A stretch of DNA of 64,000 nucleotides from SHVO01 sp041906145 (GTDB taxonomy: Bacteria > Pseudomonadota > Alphaproteobacteria > Rhodospirillales > Rhodospirillaceae), in contig JAYRJU010000001.1 in assembly GCA_041906145.1 (NCBI GenBank), positions 62,001 through 126,000 of the forward strand, in the 5' to 3' direction. The position numbers and the translations under genes are program-made. The notes beneath the pieces are model-generated. The model was given only the letters and a program-made list of their open reading frames with translations, made no database searches and had not been told where the DNA came from. Position 1 is the stretch's first letter. Each line of letters starts with the position of its first letter. Positions 15,960 through 24,314 of this stretch are shown here, one piece after another.

Positions 15960-17350
15960 CGCCACTGGAAAAATCCGGCGAGCCGGGCGCGCATATGCCG
16001 CAAGCCTCCTGGCTGAAATGGCCGGAGCCCGCGGCGCTTGAGCGCATCATGCCGCGCACGCTGATGGCGCGCGTCAGTCTCACCATCGTCGTACCGCTGA
16101 TCCTCGTGCAGCTCATCTCGACTTATGTGTTCTACGACAATCACTGGGACACCATGAGCCGACGTATGACGCAGGACCTGGCGGGCGATATCGCTTCGGT
16201 CTCGGCGTTGATGGTCGAGTTCAAGGACCCGGCCCAGCGCGAATGGGTGGCGGCCAACGCCAAACAGACAATGGAGCTCGACATCAGCTTCACGGCGGGA
16301 GCCAAGTTGGAGCGTGTCGACGCGGTGAGTGAGCCGGAGGATCTCGCGCTTTTCCGGGAAGCTTTGCGCGGCGTATTGCGTCAGCCCTTCTCCATCGACC
16401 GTTTCGCGTTCCGAACCGACCGGCTGGTGGCGATCCGTGTGCAGACGGAAGACGGCGTCATCAACGTCCTTGCGCCGCGCCGGCGCATCTTCTCCAACAG
16501 CACGCTTGTATTCGTCATCTGGATGGTCGGCTCGTCGATGCTCCTCTTCGGCGTTGCGACCGTATACCTGCGCAGCCAAGTGGCCATCGTGCGCCGCCTC
16601 GCGCGCGCGGCGGAGAATTTCGGCAAGGGCCGCGAGGTGCCGGACTTCCCGAGCGACGGCCCTTATGAAGTGCGCCAGGCGGCGCGCGCGTTCAATTTGA
16701 TGCGCGCGCGCATTCAGCGTCAAATCGCGCAACGCACCGAGATGCTGGCCGGCGTCTCGCACGACCTGCGCACACCGCTAACGCGCCTCAAGCTTCAACT
16801 CGCGATGATGGAGAACCGCGCGCAAGATATCGCCGACCTGCGTGAAGATGTCGCCGAGATGGAACGCATGCTGGAGGCTTATCTAGCTTTTGCCAGGGGT
16901 GACGGCGCCGAGGAAGCCGCCCCGGCCAATGTCGCCGAGGTGATCGAAGACGTGGTCGGCCGGTTCCGCCGCGACGGACGCGGCATCGGCCTCGCGATGA
17001 CCGGGCTGCCCAAGCAGATGGCGCTCAAGGCCGTGGCGTTCGAGCGCTCGCTGGGCAACCTCATCAGCAACGCGGTGCGCTACGGCACGCGCGTTGAAGT
17101 CCACGCGCGGCGCATCGAAGGCTCGCTCCACATCGATGTGGACGACGACGGCCCGGGCATCCCCGCCGACAAACGCGAGGAAGTCTTCCGGGCCTTCCAT
17201 CGTCTGGAACCCTCGCGCAACCTGGAGACCGGCGGCATCGGCCTGGGTCTGACCATCACCCGCGATATCGTGCGCGGCATGGGTGGGGAAGTGACCTTGG
17301 GCGACAGTCCATTGGGCGGCCTTCGCGCGACGGTAAGCATTCCGCTCTAA
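15956..17350 (+). CDS. EnvZ-like membrane sensor histidine kinase
   Basis: 464 aa. Transmembrane helix 1 is at about residues 45-65 (VSLTIVVPLILVQLISTYVF), then a periplasmic sensor domain of about 110 residues, then transmembrane helix 2 (LVFVIWMVGSSMLLFGVATVYL) and a HAMP linker. The HisKA box is GVSHDLRTPLTRLKLQLAM with phospho-acceptor His269. The HATPase_c domain has the N-box (LGNLISNAVRYG), G1 (DDDGPGIP) and G2 (GGIGLGLTI). The layout matches EnvZ-type kinases. It is translationally coupled to the OmpR-type regulator and followed by a strong hairpin. Confidence 0.94.
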   Translation: MTPLEKSGEPGAHMPQASWLKWPEPAALERIMPRTLMARVSLTIVVPLILVQLISTYVFYDNHWDTMSRRMTQDLAGDIASVSALMVEFKDPAQREWVAANAKQTMELDISFTAGAKLERVDAVSEPEDLALFREALRGVLRQPFSIDRFAFRTDRLVAIRVQTEDGVINVLAPRRRIFSNSTLVFVIWMVGSSMLLFGVATVYLRSQVAIVRRLARAAENFGKGREVPDFPSDGPYEVRQAARAFNLMRARIQRQIAQRTEMLAGVSHDLRTPLTRLKLQLAMMENRAQDIADLREDVAEMERMLEAYLAFARGDGAEEAAPANVAEVIEDVVGRFRRDGRGIGLAMTGLPKQMALKAVAFERSLGNLISNAVRYGTRVEVHARRIEGSLHIDVDDDGPGIPADKREEVFRAFHRLEPSRNLETGGIGLGLTITRDIVRGMGGEVTLGDSPLGGLRATVSIPL

Positions 17351-17381
17351 AAAAACCCGCCGTGCTTTGCGGCACGGCGGG
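17349..17381 (-). terminator. Intrinsic terminator between kinase and receiver genes
   Basis: Stem CCCGCCGTGC (17356-17365) pairs perfectly with GCACGGCGGG (17372-17381) around a 6-base loop. Seven A's at 17349-17355 become the U-tract for the minus-strand receiver gene. The hairpin probably also stops plus-strand readthrough from the kinase gene. Confidence 0.8.
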
Positions 17382-17416
17382 CAAGTCAGAGTGCTCGCCT
17401 CAAGAACTTCAAGAAA

Positions 17417-17827
17417 TCAGTGAATATCGCTGGCGGATAAGCGCGCGATAGAGATGGCTTGGAGCAGGTGCTCCTCGTTCACAGGTTTATCGAGGACGAT
17501 CAGCACACCGGCGCGGAGCGCGCGCTGCCTGAGGGCCGCGTCGGCGCGGCCGGTGAACATGATCACGGGAACCTTGATATCGCGGGCGCGCAAGGTCTCG
17601 ACAAGCTCCACGCCCGTCATGCCGGGCATGTGATTGTCGAGCACCAGGCAGTCGCCGTGTTGGATGAGCTCGGCGTCCAGGAAGGCGCTCGCCGATTCGA
17701 AGGCGCTCACCGGCAAGCCGTGGGATTCCAGAAGAGCTCGGGTGGAATCGCGCACCGGCTCGTCGTCATCAACCACAAAAACCGACGGTTCACGCGGGCC
17801 CATGCAACTCTCGAATGCCATGTTCAT
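17417..17827 (-). CDS. Stand-alone receiver (FixJ/CheY-like single-domain response regulator)
   Basis: 136 aa, a receiver domain and nothing else. It has the acidic triad DDD (VFVVDDDEPVRDS), phospho-acceptor Asp in CLVLDNHMPGMTG, Thr in VIMFTGRAD and Lys in VLDKPVNEE. Its closest local relative is the FixJ receiver downstream on the same strand, but the DNA-binding domain is absent. Lone receivers near FixLJ often act as phosphate sinks or feedback elements (FixT is a different fold). Its upstream region holds a TACGTA motif that is also seen before the fixK-like gene. Confidence 0.85.
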   Translation of the reverse strand: MNMAFESCMGPREPSVFVVDDDEPVRDSTRALLESHGLPVSAFESASAFLDAELIQHGDCLVLDNHMPGMTGVELVETLRARDIKVPVIMFTGRADAALRQRALRAGVLIVLDKPVNEEHLLQAISIARLSASDIH

Positions 17828-17859
17828 GGCCAGGACCCTACGCGAGCAGGTATGCGCTC

Positions 17860-17880
17860 GATATACGTAGTAGTCCTTAG
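17860..17880 (-). promoter_or_regulatory. Candidate FixJ-type site upstream of the receiver gene
   Basis: TACGTA at 17864-17869 is followed by GTAG-TCC-TTA, matching the layout TACGTA-N4-CC-KTA also found at 20163-20179 before the fixK-like gene. It lies about 37 bp upstream of the receiver gene start. FixJ control is inferred from the shared motif and the adjacent fixLJ. Confidence 0.35.
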
Positions 17881-17926
17881 AATATGAGGGGACTCGCTAC
17901 CAGCCTTACGCGTGTCTTACCGGGCT

Positions 17927-18562
17927 TCAGGTGGCGACGGAGATCTCGATTTTCGCGGCGAGCGCCATGCGCACCAGGTCGGACAGACTGCGCGCCTGCA
18001 TCTTCTCCATCACCCGACCCCGATGCACTTCCACCGTGCGGGGTGAGATATCCATGCGGTGGGCGATCACCTTGTTCGGACGTCCCGCGACAAGATGTTC
18101 CATCACCTCGCGTTCTCGCGCGGTGAGTTGGGCGATGCGGGTCTCGGCCTCCTGGGTCACGGCGCTTTCGCCCCGCGTGCGGCGGCTCTGCTCCAGCCCG
18201 CGCTCGATACTCGCGCGCAAGACCACGTCGTCGAACGGCTTCTCGATGAAATCTACCGCGCCGGCTTTCATGGCGCGCACGGCCAAGGGGACGTCGCCGT
18301 GGCCCGTGATGATGATGACGGGCAACCCCCACGCGCGGCGGATGATCTCTTCCTGGAGCTCAAGCCCATCCATATCGGGCATGCGGATGTCGGCGATCAC
18401 GCAGCAGGCGTCCTTGGGCTTGTAGCCGTTCAGGAACGCCTTGGCGGACTCGAACGCCTCGACGGCGAATCCCTCGGCTTCGAGCAGCGCGGCGAGGGAA
18501 TCGCGCACCGCCGCGTCGTCATCAACCACGAAGATCGAACCGTTCACGGCGCCATGGGTCAT
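17927..18562 (-). CDS. fixJ: Response regulator FixJ
   Basis: A 211-aa NarL/FixJ-family regulator. The receiver has the acidic triad (FVVDDDAAV), phospho-acceptor Asp in CCVIADIRMPDMDG, VIIITGHGD and the Lys in FIEKPFDD. The LuxR-type HTH reads LTAREREVMEHLVAGRPNKVIAHRMDISPRTVEVHRGRVM. FixJ, phosphorylated by FixL at low oxygen, activates fixK (and nifA in rhizobia). The start overlaps the fixL stop by four bases (ATGA). Confidence 0.93.
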   Translation of the reverse strand: MTHGAVNGSIFVVDDDAAVRDSLAALLEAEGFAVEAFESAKAFLNGYKPKDACCVIADIRMPDMDGLELQEEIIRRAWGLPVIIITGHGDVPLAVRAMKAGAVDFIEKPFDDVVLRASIERGLEQSRRTRGESAVTQEAETRIAQLTAREREVMEHLVAGRPNKVIAHRMDISPRTVEVHRGRVMEKMQARSLSDLVRMALAAKIEISVAT

Positions 18563-20082
18563 CGTACTGCCTCTTCCTCATCCCCATCATGCGCGACAGG
18601 TAGCTGAAAACTAAATGTTACGCCGCCCTCGGCATTCGCTGCGGCGGTCATCTTGCCCCCATGGGCCTCAACTATAGAGCGACAGATGGATAGGCCAATG
18701 CCCATTCCGTCACTCTTGGTCGTCACGAAGGGCTGAAACAGCTTCGAGGCGACCTCCTCCGAGAGTCCCGGTCCCGTATCGGCGACCGCCACCTTCACGA
18801 AAGTATCGTTTTCAAGAGTCGTCGAAAGGCAAAGCTCGCGCCGTGCGCGGCCCGCCATGGCTTCCAGCGCGTTGCGCACCAGGTTCAGGACAATTTGCTG
18901 AATCTGAATCTTGTCGATCAGCACATGCGGCAGGTTCTCGCCGAGCTTGGCTGTGACCGTTGCGCCCGAATCAGAAGCGCCCACAAAGGCCAGCGCCACG
19001 GCCTCCTCGACTACCTTGTTGACGTCCTCGCGGGCCCGGTTGTCGTCGCGCTTTTCGACAAAATCGCGCAGGCGGCGGATGATCTGGCCGGCCCTGAGCG
19101 TCTGGCCGGCGGCCTTGTCGAGCAGTTCTTGGACCTTCGGCCGGGTCGCCTCAAGGCCCTGGTCGAGCGTACGCCGCGCCGCCTTGACGTAATTGGCCGC
19201 CGCGGTCAGTGGTTGATTGAGCTCATGGGCCAGCGCCGAGCTCATCTGCCCCATGGCCGTAAGGCGCGAGACATGGATCAGTTCCGCCTGCAGATCCTGC
19301 AAGCGCCGTGCGGCCCCTTCCCGCTCCGTGATATCGCGAATGAATCCGGTGAACAGGCGGCGGTTGCCGATCCGGACCTCACCGATGTTCAGCTCCATGG
19401 GAAAAGTCGAACCGTCGCGGCGTAAACCCATGACGACCCGCCCGATGCCAATCACGCGCTTTTCGCCGGTGGTGCGGTAGTGGGAAAGATAGCCGTCGTG
19501 GCGATCGCGGTAGACCGGCGGCATCAGCATCTTGACGTTCCGACCTAGAACCTCGCTCTCGAGATATCCGAAAAGCCACACGGCGGCGGCGTTCAAGGAT
19601 TCGATAAGCCCCATTTCATCGATGACGATGATGGCGTCCGGACCGGTTTCGAAAACGCTACGCAGGCGCTCCTCGCGCTCGCGGATCGCGTTCTCGGCCT
19701 CCTTCTGCGCGGTGATGTCCTGGATGAAGCCGACAAAGAGACTTTTGCCTTCGAGCGTCCCCTCACCCATCGAAAACAGGATCGGGAAGGCCGATCCGTC
19801 TTTCCGCCGGCCGACCATCTCGCGCGGCAGCACCGTGCCGCCCCTTTCGGGGCGCAGTATCTCGTCCAGCGGCGGCGGATTGTCGAGCAGGACGGAGATG
19901 CTCTTGCCCACCACATCGGCGGCGGTATAGCCGAACTGACGCTCGCACATGGGATTGAACAGCTGCACATCCCCGGCCGCATCGGCGATGACAATGCCGC
20001 TCGCTGCAGTGGTGACGAGCACATCGAAGCGCGCATGCACTTCCGCGGCGGAAAGACCGGCCATTTGCCCGAGGCTCTCCAT
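18559..20082 (-). CDS. fixL: Oxygen sensor histidine kinase FixL (heme PAS)
   Basis: 507 aa, soluble, with two PAS domains (about residues 15-125 and 140-253) and a HisKA/HATPase_c kinase. The second PAS holds the FixL heme signature: His195 in DRHDGYLS aligns with the proximal heme ligand of rhizobial FixL, and Arg215 in VIGIGR with the oxygen-interacting Arg. The phospho-acceptor is His286 in ALAHELNQPL. The N-box is NLVRNALEA; the G boxes are DTGPGLS and GMGIGLSI. Heme-bound O2 switches the kinase off, so FixJ is phosphorylated only under microoxia. There is no membrane segment, as in Bradyrhizobium FixL. It is translationally coupled to fixJ. Confidence 0.94.
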   Translation of the reverse strand: MESLGQMAGLSAAEVHARFDVLVTTAASGIVIADAAGDVQLFNPMCERQFGYTAADVVGKSISVLLDNPPPLDEILRPERGGTVLPREMVGRRKDGSAFPILFSMGEGTLEGKSLFVGFIQDITAQKEAENAIREREERLRSVFETGPDAIIVIDEMGLIESLNAAAVWLFGYLESEVLGRNVKMLMPPVYRDRHDGYLSHYRTTGEKRVIGIGRVVMGLRRDGSTFPMELNIGEVRIGNRRLFTGFIRDITEREGAARRLQDLQAELIHVSRLTAMGQMSSALAHELNQPLTAAANYVKAARRTLDQGLEATRPKVQELLDKAAGQTLRAGQIIRRLRDFVEKRDDNRAREDVNKVVEEAVALAFVGASDSGATVTAKLGENLPHVLIDKIQIQQIVLNLVRNALEAMAGRARRELCLSTTLENDTFVKVAVADTGPGLSEEVASKLFQPFVTTKSDGMGIGLSICRSIVEAHGGKMTAAANAEGGVTFSFQLPVAHDGDEEEAVR

Positions 20083-20162
20083 GGTCTAACGCCGGCTCAC
20101 GATGGCATTTCTCCGCATATTCAGGCCGCAAACCACCGCAAAACCGCCGCTCGGGACCGGCA

Positions 20163-20180
20163 TACGTAAAAACCCGTACG
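20163..20180 (+). promoter_or_regulatory. Candidate FixJ-type site in the fixL/fixK divergent promoter
   Basis: TACGTA (20163-20168), then AAAA-CCC and GTACG (20176-20180), about 65-80 bp upstream of the fixK-like ATG. The same TACGTA-N4-CC-KTA layout lies before the lone receiver gene at 17864. FixK promoters are the classical FixJ targets; binding here is inferred, not shown. Confidence 0.4.
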
Positions 20181-20246
20181 AACAACCCCCAATTTTAGAC
20201 GGAGGCATCCTCGTCCATCCTCATCCCGTAGAAGAATAGTTACCCG

Positions 20247-20963
20247 ATGGGCGAGGAGCCTAACATGCTGCAGACGGTCCCTGGAACTCTCACGAACGAC
20301 CATGACGCGACGTCATGGGCCAAGGAGAGCTACGTTTCCACGGCGCGCGCATTCGATCTGCTCACCGGGCACGGTACGCGCATCACCGTCAAGCGCGGCG
20401 AGGAGATTTTCGCCGAGGGTGACTCCGCCGAGAGCTGCTATCGCCTCATCGAGGGCAGCACCCGCCTCGTCAAGCTGATGGTCGATGGCCGCCGCCAGGT
20501 CTGCGAGTTCCTGAAGGCCGGAGACCTGCTCGGCTTCGAAACCGACGACGAATATTATTTCTCCGCTGAAGCCGTAAGCGACTGCACGCTGATGCGCTAC
20601 TCGCGCCGCGCCGTCGAAACGCTGCTGGTGGAAGACAAGCTGTTCGCGCGCCACGTACGCAAGGTGACAGCGCGCGGTCTGCAAGACGCTTATCAGCGCA
20701 TGGTGCTGTTGTGCCACAAGTCGGCGCAGGAACGCATCGCATGGTTCCTTCTCGATATGGCCGACCGCGCCGGCATCGAGAACGGATACATCCATCTGCC
20801 GATGACGCGCACCGACATCGCCAACTACCTGGGCATGGCCATCGAGACGGTCAGCCGCGTGCTCGGCCAGCTCAAACAGAACGGCGCCATCATTCAGAAG
20901 AGCCTCAACCGCATTCAGCTCGTCGACCGCGACGCGCTCGAACTCGTACGCGGCGAGGTGTAA
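20247..20963 (+). CDS. fixK: CRP/FNR-family regulator, FixK-like
   Basis: 238 aa. A cyclic-nucleotide-binding-type beta-barrel occupies about residues 30-150 (ITVKRGEEIFAEGDSAESCYRLIEG, LKAGDLLGF). A dimerisation helix follows, then the CRP-type HTH MTRTDIANYLGMAIETVSRVLGQLKQNGAI. The Glu-x-x-Ser-Arg of the recognition helix is the FNR/FixK type that reads TTGAT half-sites. The N-terminal Cys cluster of FNR is absent, so it is unlikely to sense oxygen directly and fits FixK, whose level is set by FixLJ. It is divergent from fixLJ. ATG 20247 follows a weak ribosome binding site; the ATG at 20265 preceded by GGAGCC is an alternative start. Confidence 0.88.
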   Translation: MGEEPNMLQTVPGTLTNDHDATSWAKESYVSTARAFDLLTGHGTRITVKRGEEIFAEGDSAESCYRLIEGSTRLVKLMVDGRRQVCEFLKAGDLLGFETDDEYYFSAEAVSDCTLMRYSRRAVETLLVEDKLFARHVRKVTARGLQDAYQRMVLLCHKSAQERIAWFLLDMADRAGIENGYIHLPMTRTDIANYLGMAIETVSRVLGQLKQNGAIIQKSLNRIQLVDRDALELVRGEV

Positions 20964-21302
20964 CGAGCCCGGCGGCCGATGGAAAGATACGCGAACCGCA
21001 GTTACCGGATCCCCGCGTTGGCAGTTGTGATGTGGCTTGGGTCCCCTCCCCATCGCCACAGATGAGCCGCCTCCGCGCCGTGTCTGCAAAAGCGATCAAC
21101 CATCGGCCGCTGTACGTTTTTGATCTTGTCAGCTTCGGCGAGGGCCGGACGCAATGGGCCGCAGCCGCCATATAAGGCGGCGCGGCCCATTCCTTTTCCC
21201 GCCATAGCATTTCAACGGATATTCACGGGCGAACACGGAACAAGGGCGGCATCCTTACGTTGTCGTTTCGAGTTTGATGCTAAGACTGTCGAGTGACGTA
21301 CG
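20964..21302 (+). other. 339-bp gap after fixK ending in a strong hairpin; possible sRNA or long 3' UTR
   Basis: No convincing protein gene. Bases 21153-21191 form an almost perfect stem: AATGGGCCGC, one bulged A, GCCGCC, loop ATATAA, GGCGGC, GCGGCCCATT, followed by CCTTTTCC. It looks like an intrinsic terminator about 190 bp beyond the fixK stop. Either fixK has a long 3' UTR or a separate small RNA ends here. Confidence 0.5.
21153..21199 (+). terminator. Strong hairpin terminator downstream of fixK
   Basis: Sixteen base pairs with a single bulge (arms 21153-21169 and 21176-21191) and a six-base AT loop, followed by a short T-rich run. The stem is much stronger than average for this window. 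Confidence 0.65.
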
Positions 21303-21512
21303 ATGATTTTCGTTTCCAAGCTGAAGTGTCCAGGCTGCGGACACAGCGGAACCGCCGAATGGAAGGCGTACCGCCCTAAATTCCTCCGCGAACTCAGGGC
21401 CGTCAGCGGCCGGTTCATCGCCGGCGGCGCGGGACGCAATACCGCGTTCCAGTGCGAAGGCTGCCGCTGTATCGCCGAGACCATCGAAGACATCGCGGCG
21501 GCGCGCGCTTAA
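21303..21512 (+). CDS. Small zinc-ribbon protein of unknown function
   Basis: 69 aa with two Cys pairs in zinc-ribbon spacing: CPGCG near residues 9-13 and CEGCRC near 51-56. The middle is basic (KAYRPKFLRELRAVSGRF). Such minimal ribbons usually bind one structural zinc and contact nucleic acid or protein. The short length and paired CxxC make chance coding unlikely. It sits alone between the fixK terminator and the TPR-methyltransferase gene. Function unknown. Confidence 0.6.
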   Translation: MIFVSKLKCPGCGHSGTAEWKAYRPKFLRELRAVSGRFIAGGAGRNTAFQCEGCRCIAETIEDIAAARA

Positions 21513-21591
21513 ACGCCCGGCGCCGCGAAAGCGTCTTGCAAAGCCTTTCGACTGCGGGTCCTCTACCCTAGGGACGACGGGGAAAGCGGAC

Positions 21592-23160
21592 GTGGGTTCG
21601 GCAGATATCATATCGAACGCGGCGACGAGCGCGATCGTGCAGCGCGCCCAGGCCGCGACGGCGGACAAAGCCGTTCAGGTCGAGGCGCTCACCGCGCTCG
21701 CCGCGCGAGGGGCATTCGAGCCCGCGTCCGGCATCGCCCACGCTGCGCTGTCGCGGTTCCCTGAAAGCCCGGCGGTCAACCTGGCGGCATTGCGAATCTT
21801 CAGCGCTCTGAACGACAGCGAGTCTGCGGCCGGCGCCGCGAAACTGCTCTGCCGGCATCGCCCCGATGCGCCCGGGGCGTGGGAGCGATGGGCCGTCCAC
21901 GCGATCACGGCGGGCCATTTCGACGATGCGCGCGTGGCCTTCAAAGCCGCGCTCGAGCGGACGCCAGAGGCCCCCATGCTGTGGAATGGCCTCGCAGACG
22001 CCGCTATCCAGTGCGCCGCTTTGCCCGAGGCCGAGACGGCGCTGCGCCGGTCGCTTGAACTCGACCCGCGCCAGGCGCCCACCGCGGGCCAATTGGGGCG
22101 TTTGTTGATGAAGCGCGGCGCTCTGGCGGAAGCCGAACGATGGCTGACCCATTCCATCGACTGCGGACCGGAGATCGTGGCCGTGTACATCAACTTGGCC
22201 GCTGTACGACTCAGACTGAAACGCCCGAAGGAAGCGCTTGCAGCAGCGGCAGCCGGCGCGCGCATGGCGCCGAAATTCGCCAACGGGCACACGATCCTCG
22301 GTCAGGTCCTGGTCGAGATGGAGCAATATGAGCGCGCGGCGGACTCTTTCCGGACCGCGCTCGCATGCGACCCCGTGCATGCGGACGCGGCTTATGGCTT
22401 GGCGCGGGCGCTGGCGAAGGCAGGACATCCGGAGCGCGCGGTCGCGGCTGTCGACACGTATCTCGCCCTAAGACCGCACGATGCACAGGCGATCCACATG
22501 CGCCGCGCCTGGGCGCGCGAACCCGTGACCTCGGCGCCGGATGACTATGTACGTATGCTGTTCGACGGCGTCGCCGATCATTTCGACGATCATCTCGAAG
22601 GCGCGCTGGCCTACGATGCGCCACACCGCGCCGCGGCGCTCCTGAAGGAAATCCACCCCGCACGGGACCGGTTTCAGGCGCTGTGCGATATTGGGTGCGG
22701 GACCGGTCTGATGGCCAAGGCGCTGGCGGAACACTACGCCATTCCCGCACGTGTCGGCGTGGACTTGTCGACGCAAATGCTCGCGCAGGCGCGCGCGAAG
22801 GCGCTTTATTCGGAACTCATTGCCGGTGAAGGCGTCGCCACGCTCGCTGGGCTGGAGCGTCGCTTCGATCTAATCACCGCCCTCGATATGTTGATCTATG
22901 TCGGCGACGCAGGACCTTTCCTGCGGGAGGCCGCGCGGCGGCTCGCGCCGGGCGGCGCGCTCGCGGTGTCGCTCGAAACCGCCGAGGACGTCACCGACGT
23001 GCGCCTGGAACTCACGGCGCGCTTCTCGCACAACAAGGCGCACGTCATCGCCCAGGCCCAAAAAGAAGGGCTACATCTCACGCGCGGCATTGATGTGGCG
23101 CTGCGCCGGGAAGCCGGCGTTGACGTGAAGGGCTATATCGCGGTCTTTGCGCGCGTGTAG
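21592..23160 (+). CDS. TPR-repeat protein fused to a SAM-dependent methyltransferase
   Basis: 522 aa from GTG 21592 (GGGGAAAG lies 7-14 bases upstream). Residues about 40-310 are tetratricopeptide repeats, with clear units such as AWERWAVHAITAGHFDDARV and HADAAYGLARALAKAGHPERA. Residues about 355-520 are a class I methyltransferase: motif I CDIGCGTGLMAKALAE, motif II VGVDLSTQML, and the later DLITALDMLIYVGD and LREAARRLAPGG. The TPR part probably recruits the substrate, which is not identifiable. The gene converges on the next one with only 3 bp between stops. Confidence 0.85.
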   Translation: MGSADIISNAATSAIVQRAQAATADKAVQVEALTALAARGAFEPASGIAHAALSRFPESPAVNLAALRIFSALNDSESAAGAAKLLCRHRPDAPGAWERWAVHAITAGHFDDARVAFKAALERTPEAPMLWNGLADAAIQCAALPEAETALRRSLELDPRQAPTAGQLGRLLMKRGALAEAERWLTHSIDCGPEIVAVYINLAAVRLRLKRPKEALAAAAAGARMAPKFANGHTILGQVLVEMEQYERAADSFRTALACDPVHADAAYGLARALAKAGHPERAVAAVDTYLALRPHDAQAIHMRRAWAREPVTSAPDDYVRMLFDGVADHFDDHLEGALAYDAPHRAAALLKEIHPARDRFQALCDIGCGTGLMAKALAEHYAIPARVGVDLSTQMLAQARAKALYSELIAGEGVATLAGLERRFDLITALDMLIYVGDAGPFLREAARRLAPGGALAVSLETAEDVTDVRLELTARFSHNKAHVIAQAQKEGLHLTRGIDVALRREAGVDVKGYIAVFARV

Positions 23161-23163
23161 CGC

Positions 23164-23655
23164 CTAAGGCACGATCAGCCGCCAAGCCGGTTTCGCGGAC
23201 GCATTCTTGGCTTTCGGCTTCGGCTTCACGCCCGGCAGCGGCGTGCCGTCGAAATTCTCCTCCAGCCACCAGCCGGCGGTACGTCCCTCGCCATGCGGTT
23301 CATATGGGCGGTCGTAATAGAACGTGTAGACGGGCTTGCCCTTATACGCCCACTGCTTGCGTCCGTCCGCGCGCTGCACAATCGTCCACTCGCCGGTCGG
23401 CGTCGCATGCTCCGGCGCGCGAATGATCGGCCACACGGCGGCGCACACCTCGTCGCAATTGGACTTACCGTCCTCATCGCCTTCGAACGTGTAGAGCGGC
23501 AGGAAAGCGGGGAAAGACTTATACACCCACGTGGCGCCGTCGCGCCCCAACGCGACCTCGCCCGGATGATTGGGATTGGGATCGCCTTCGGCCGCGCGCG
23601 CAGGGGCGATCGCCAACAAACAGACCGCGCTAAACGCGAGAAGAGCCGCACGCAT
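23164..23655 (-). CDS. Exported COG4315-type protein with Yx(F/W/Y)xxD repeats
   Basis: 163 aa from ATG 23655. Signal peptide MRAALLAFSAVCLLAIAPARA, with cleavage likely at about residue 21. The mature part shows two copies of the COG4315 'secreted repeat' signature: YTFEGDEDGKSNCDEVCAAVW and YTFYYDRPYE. The CxxxC-type pair sits in the first repeat. The C-terminus is Lys-rich. Members are periplasmic proteins of unknown function found in many proteobacteria. Start and stop are clear; role unknown. Confidence 0.8.
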   Translation of the reverse strand: MRAALLAFSAVCLLAIAPARAAEGDPNPNHPGEVALGRDGATWVYKSFPAFLPLYTFEGDEDGKSNCDEVCAAVWPIIRAPEHATPTGEWTIVQRADGRKQWAYKGKPVYTFYYDRPYEPHGEGRTAGWWLEENFDGTPLPGVKPKPKAKNASAKPAWRLIVP

Positions 23656-23666
23656 CAAGATGTATC

Positions 23667-24296
23667 CTACACTGCTTCGGCTTGCGGCCGCCTGAACCCG
23701 CGGAATCGCGCGAGACTTTCCGCGCGCTCCAGCCCCCGGTCGAGCGCCGCCATGGTTTTGGCGAGATCGGCGCTGTCGTCGTCCATCCATGCCTTGAGCG
23801 CGCAGGCGAGCACCACTTTGAGACCTTGAATGCGCGCGTAGCCGAACAGGCCGTCCGGCGAGACACCGGCGGCTGACAACATCATCGCCGCGCTGCGGTC
23901 GGCGCGGCACAGCGCGACACCCAGGGCCGGCGGGTCGAAGCGCGCGCCCGCGACGACGGCGCACAGACCCTCGCGGTTCGCGTTCATCGCGTCGAAACGC
24001 TTCATGGCGATTTCAAATAGGCGGTCACGCACGCTATCTGCGTCGTCGCGCGCCGTTACGCCGTCGAGCATGCGCGCATCCAGCCGGTCGAAGATCTTTG
24101 CGACGAGATGAGCCCGCGTCGGCGCCGCGATCAGGACCGCCGCCAGCGGCAAGCCGGCCCGCGCGGCCACCGCCGACATGGAGACGTTGCGCCACCCAAG
24201 AGCCGCCGCCTCGGCAAGCCCCGCATCCACGATGCGGTCGGCCTCGGTGGAGACGCTTTGCGGTTTGGCTGTCTTGCTGGTGGGTTTCTTGGCCAT
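23667..24296 (-). CDS. TetR/AcrR-like transcriptional regulator
   Basis: 209 aa from ATG 24296, which follows GGGAGGT by five bases. The first ~20 residues are Lys/Thr-rich. Residues about 22-65 form the HTH (ADRIVDAGLAEAAALGWRNVSMSAVAARAGLPLAAVL). The rest is an all-helical ligand/dimer domain. The HTH is a loose match to TetR. It is immediately downstream of proC on the same strand (about 20 bp), so co-transcription is likely. The ligand and target genes are unknown. Confidence 0.72.
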   Translation of the reverse strand: MAKKPTSKTAKPQSVSTEADRIVDAGLAEAAALGWRNVSMSAVAARAGLPLAAVLIAAPTRAHLVAKIFDRLDARMLDGVTARDDADSVRDRLFEIAMKRFDAMNANREGLCAVVAGARFDPPALGVALCRADRSAAMMLSAAGVSPDGLFGYARIQGLKVVLACALKAWMDDDSADLAKTMAALDRGLERAESLARFRGFRRPQAEAV

Positions 24297-24314
24297 CTGG
24301 ACCTCCCGCCTCAA

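Noticed and set aside
21119..21132. FixK/FNR box near 21120 (TTGATCTTGTCAG)
   Set aside because: Only the left half-site TTGAT matches; the right half ATCAA is absent.
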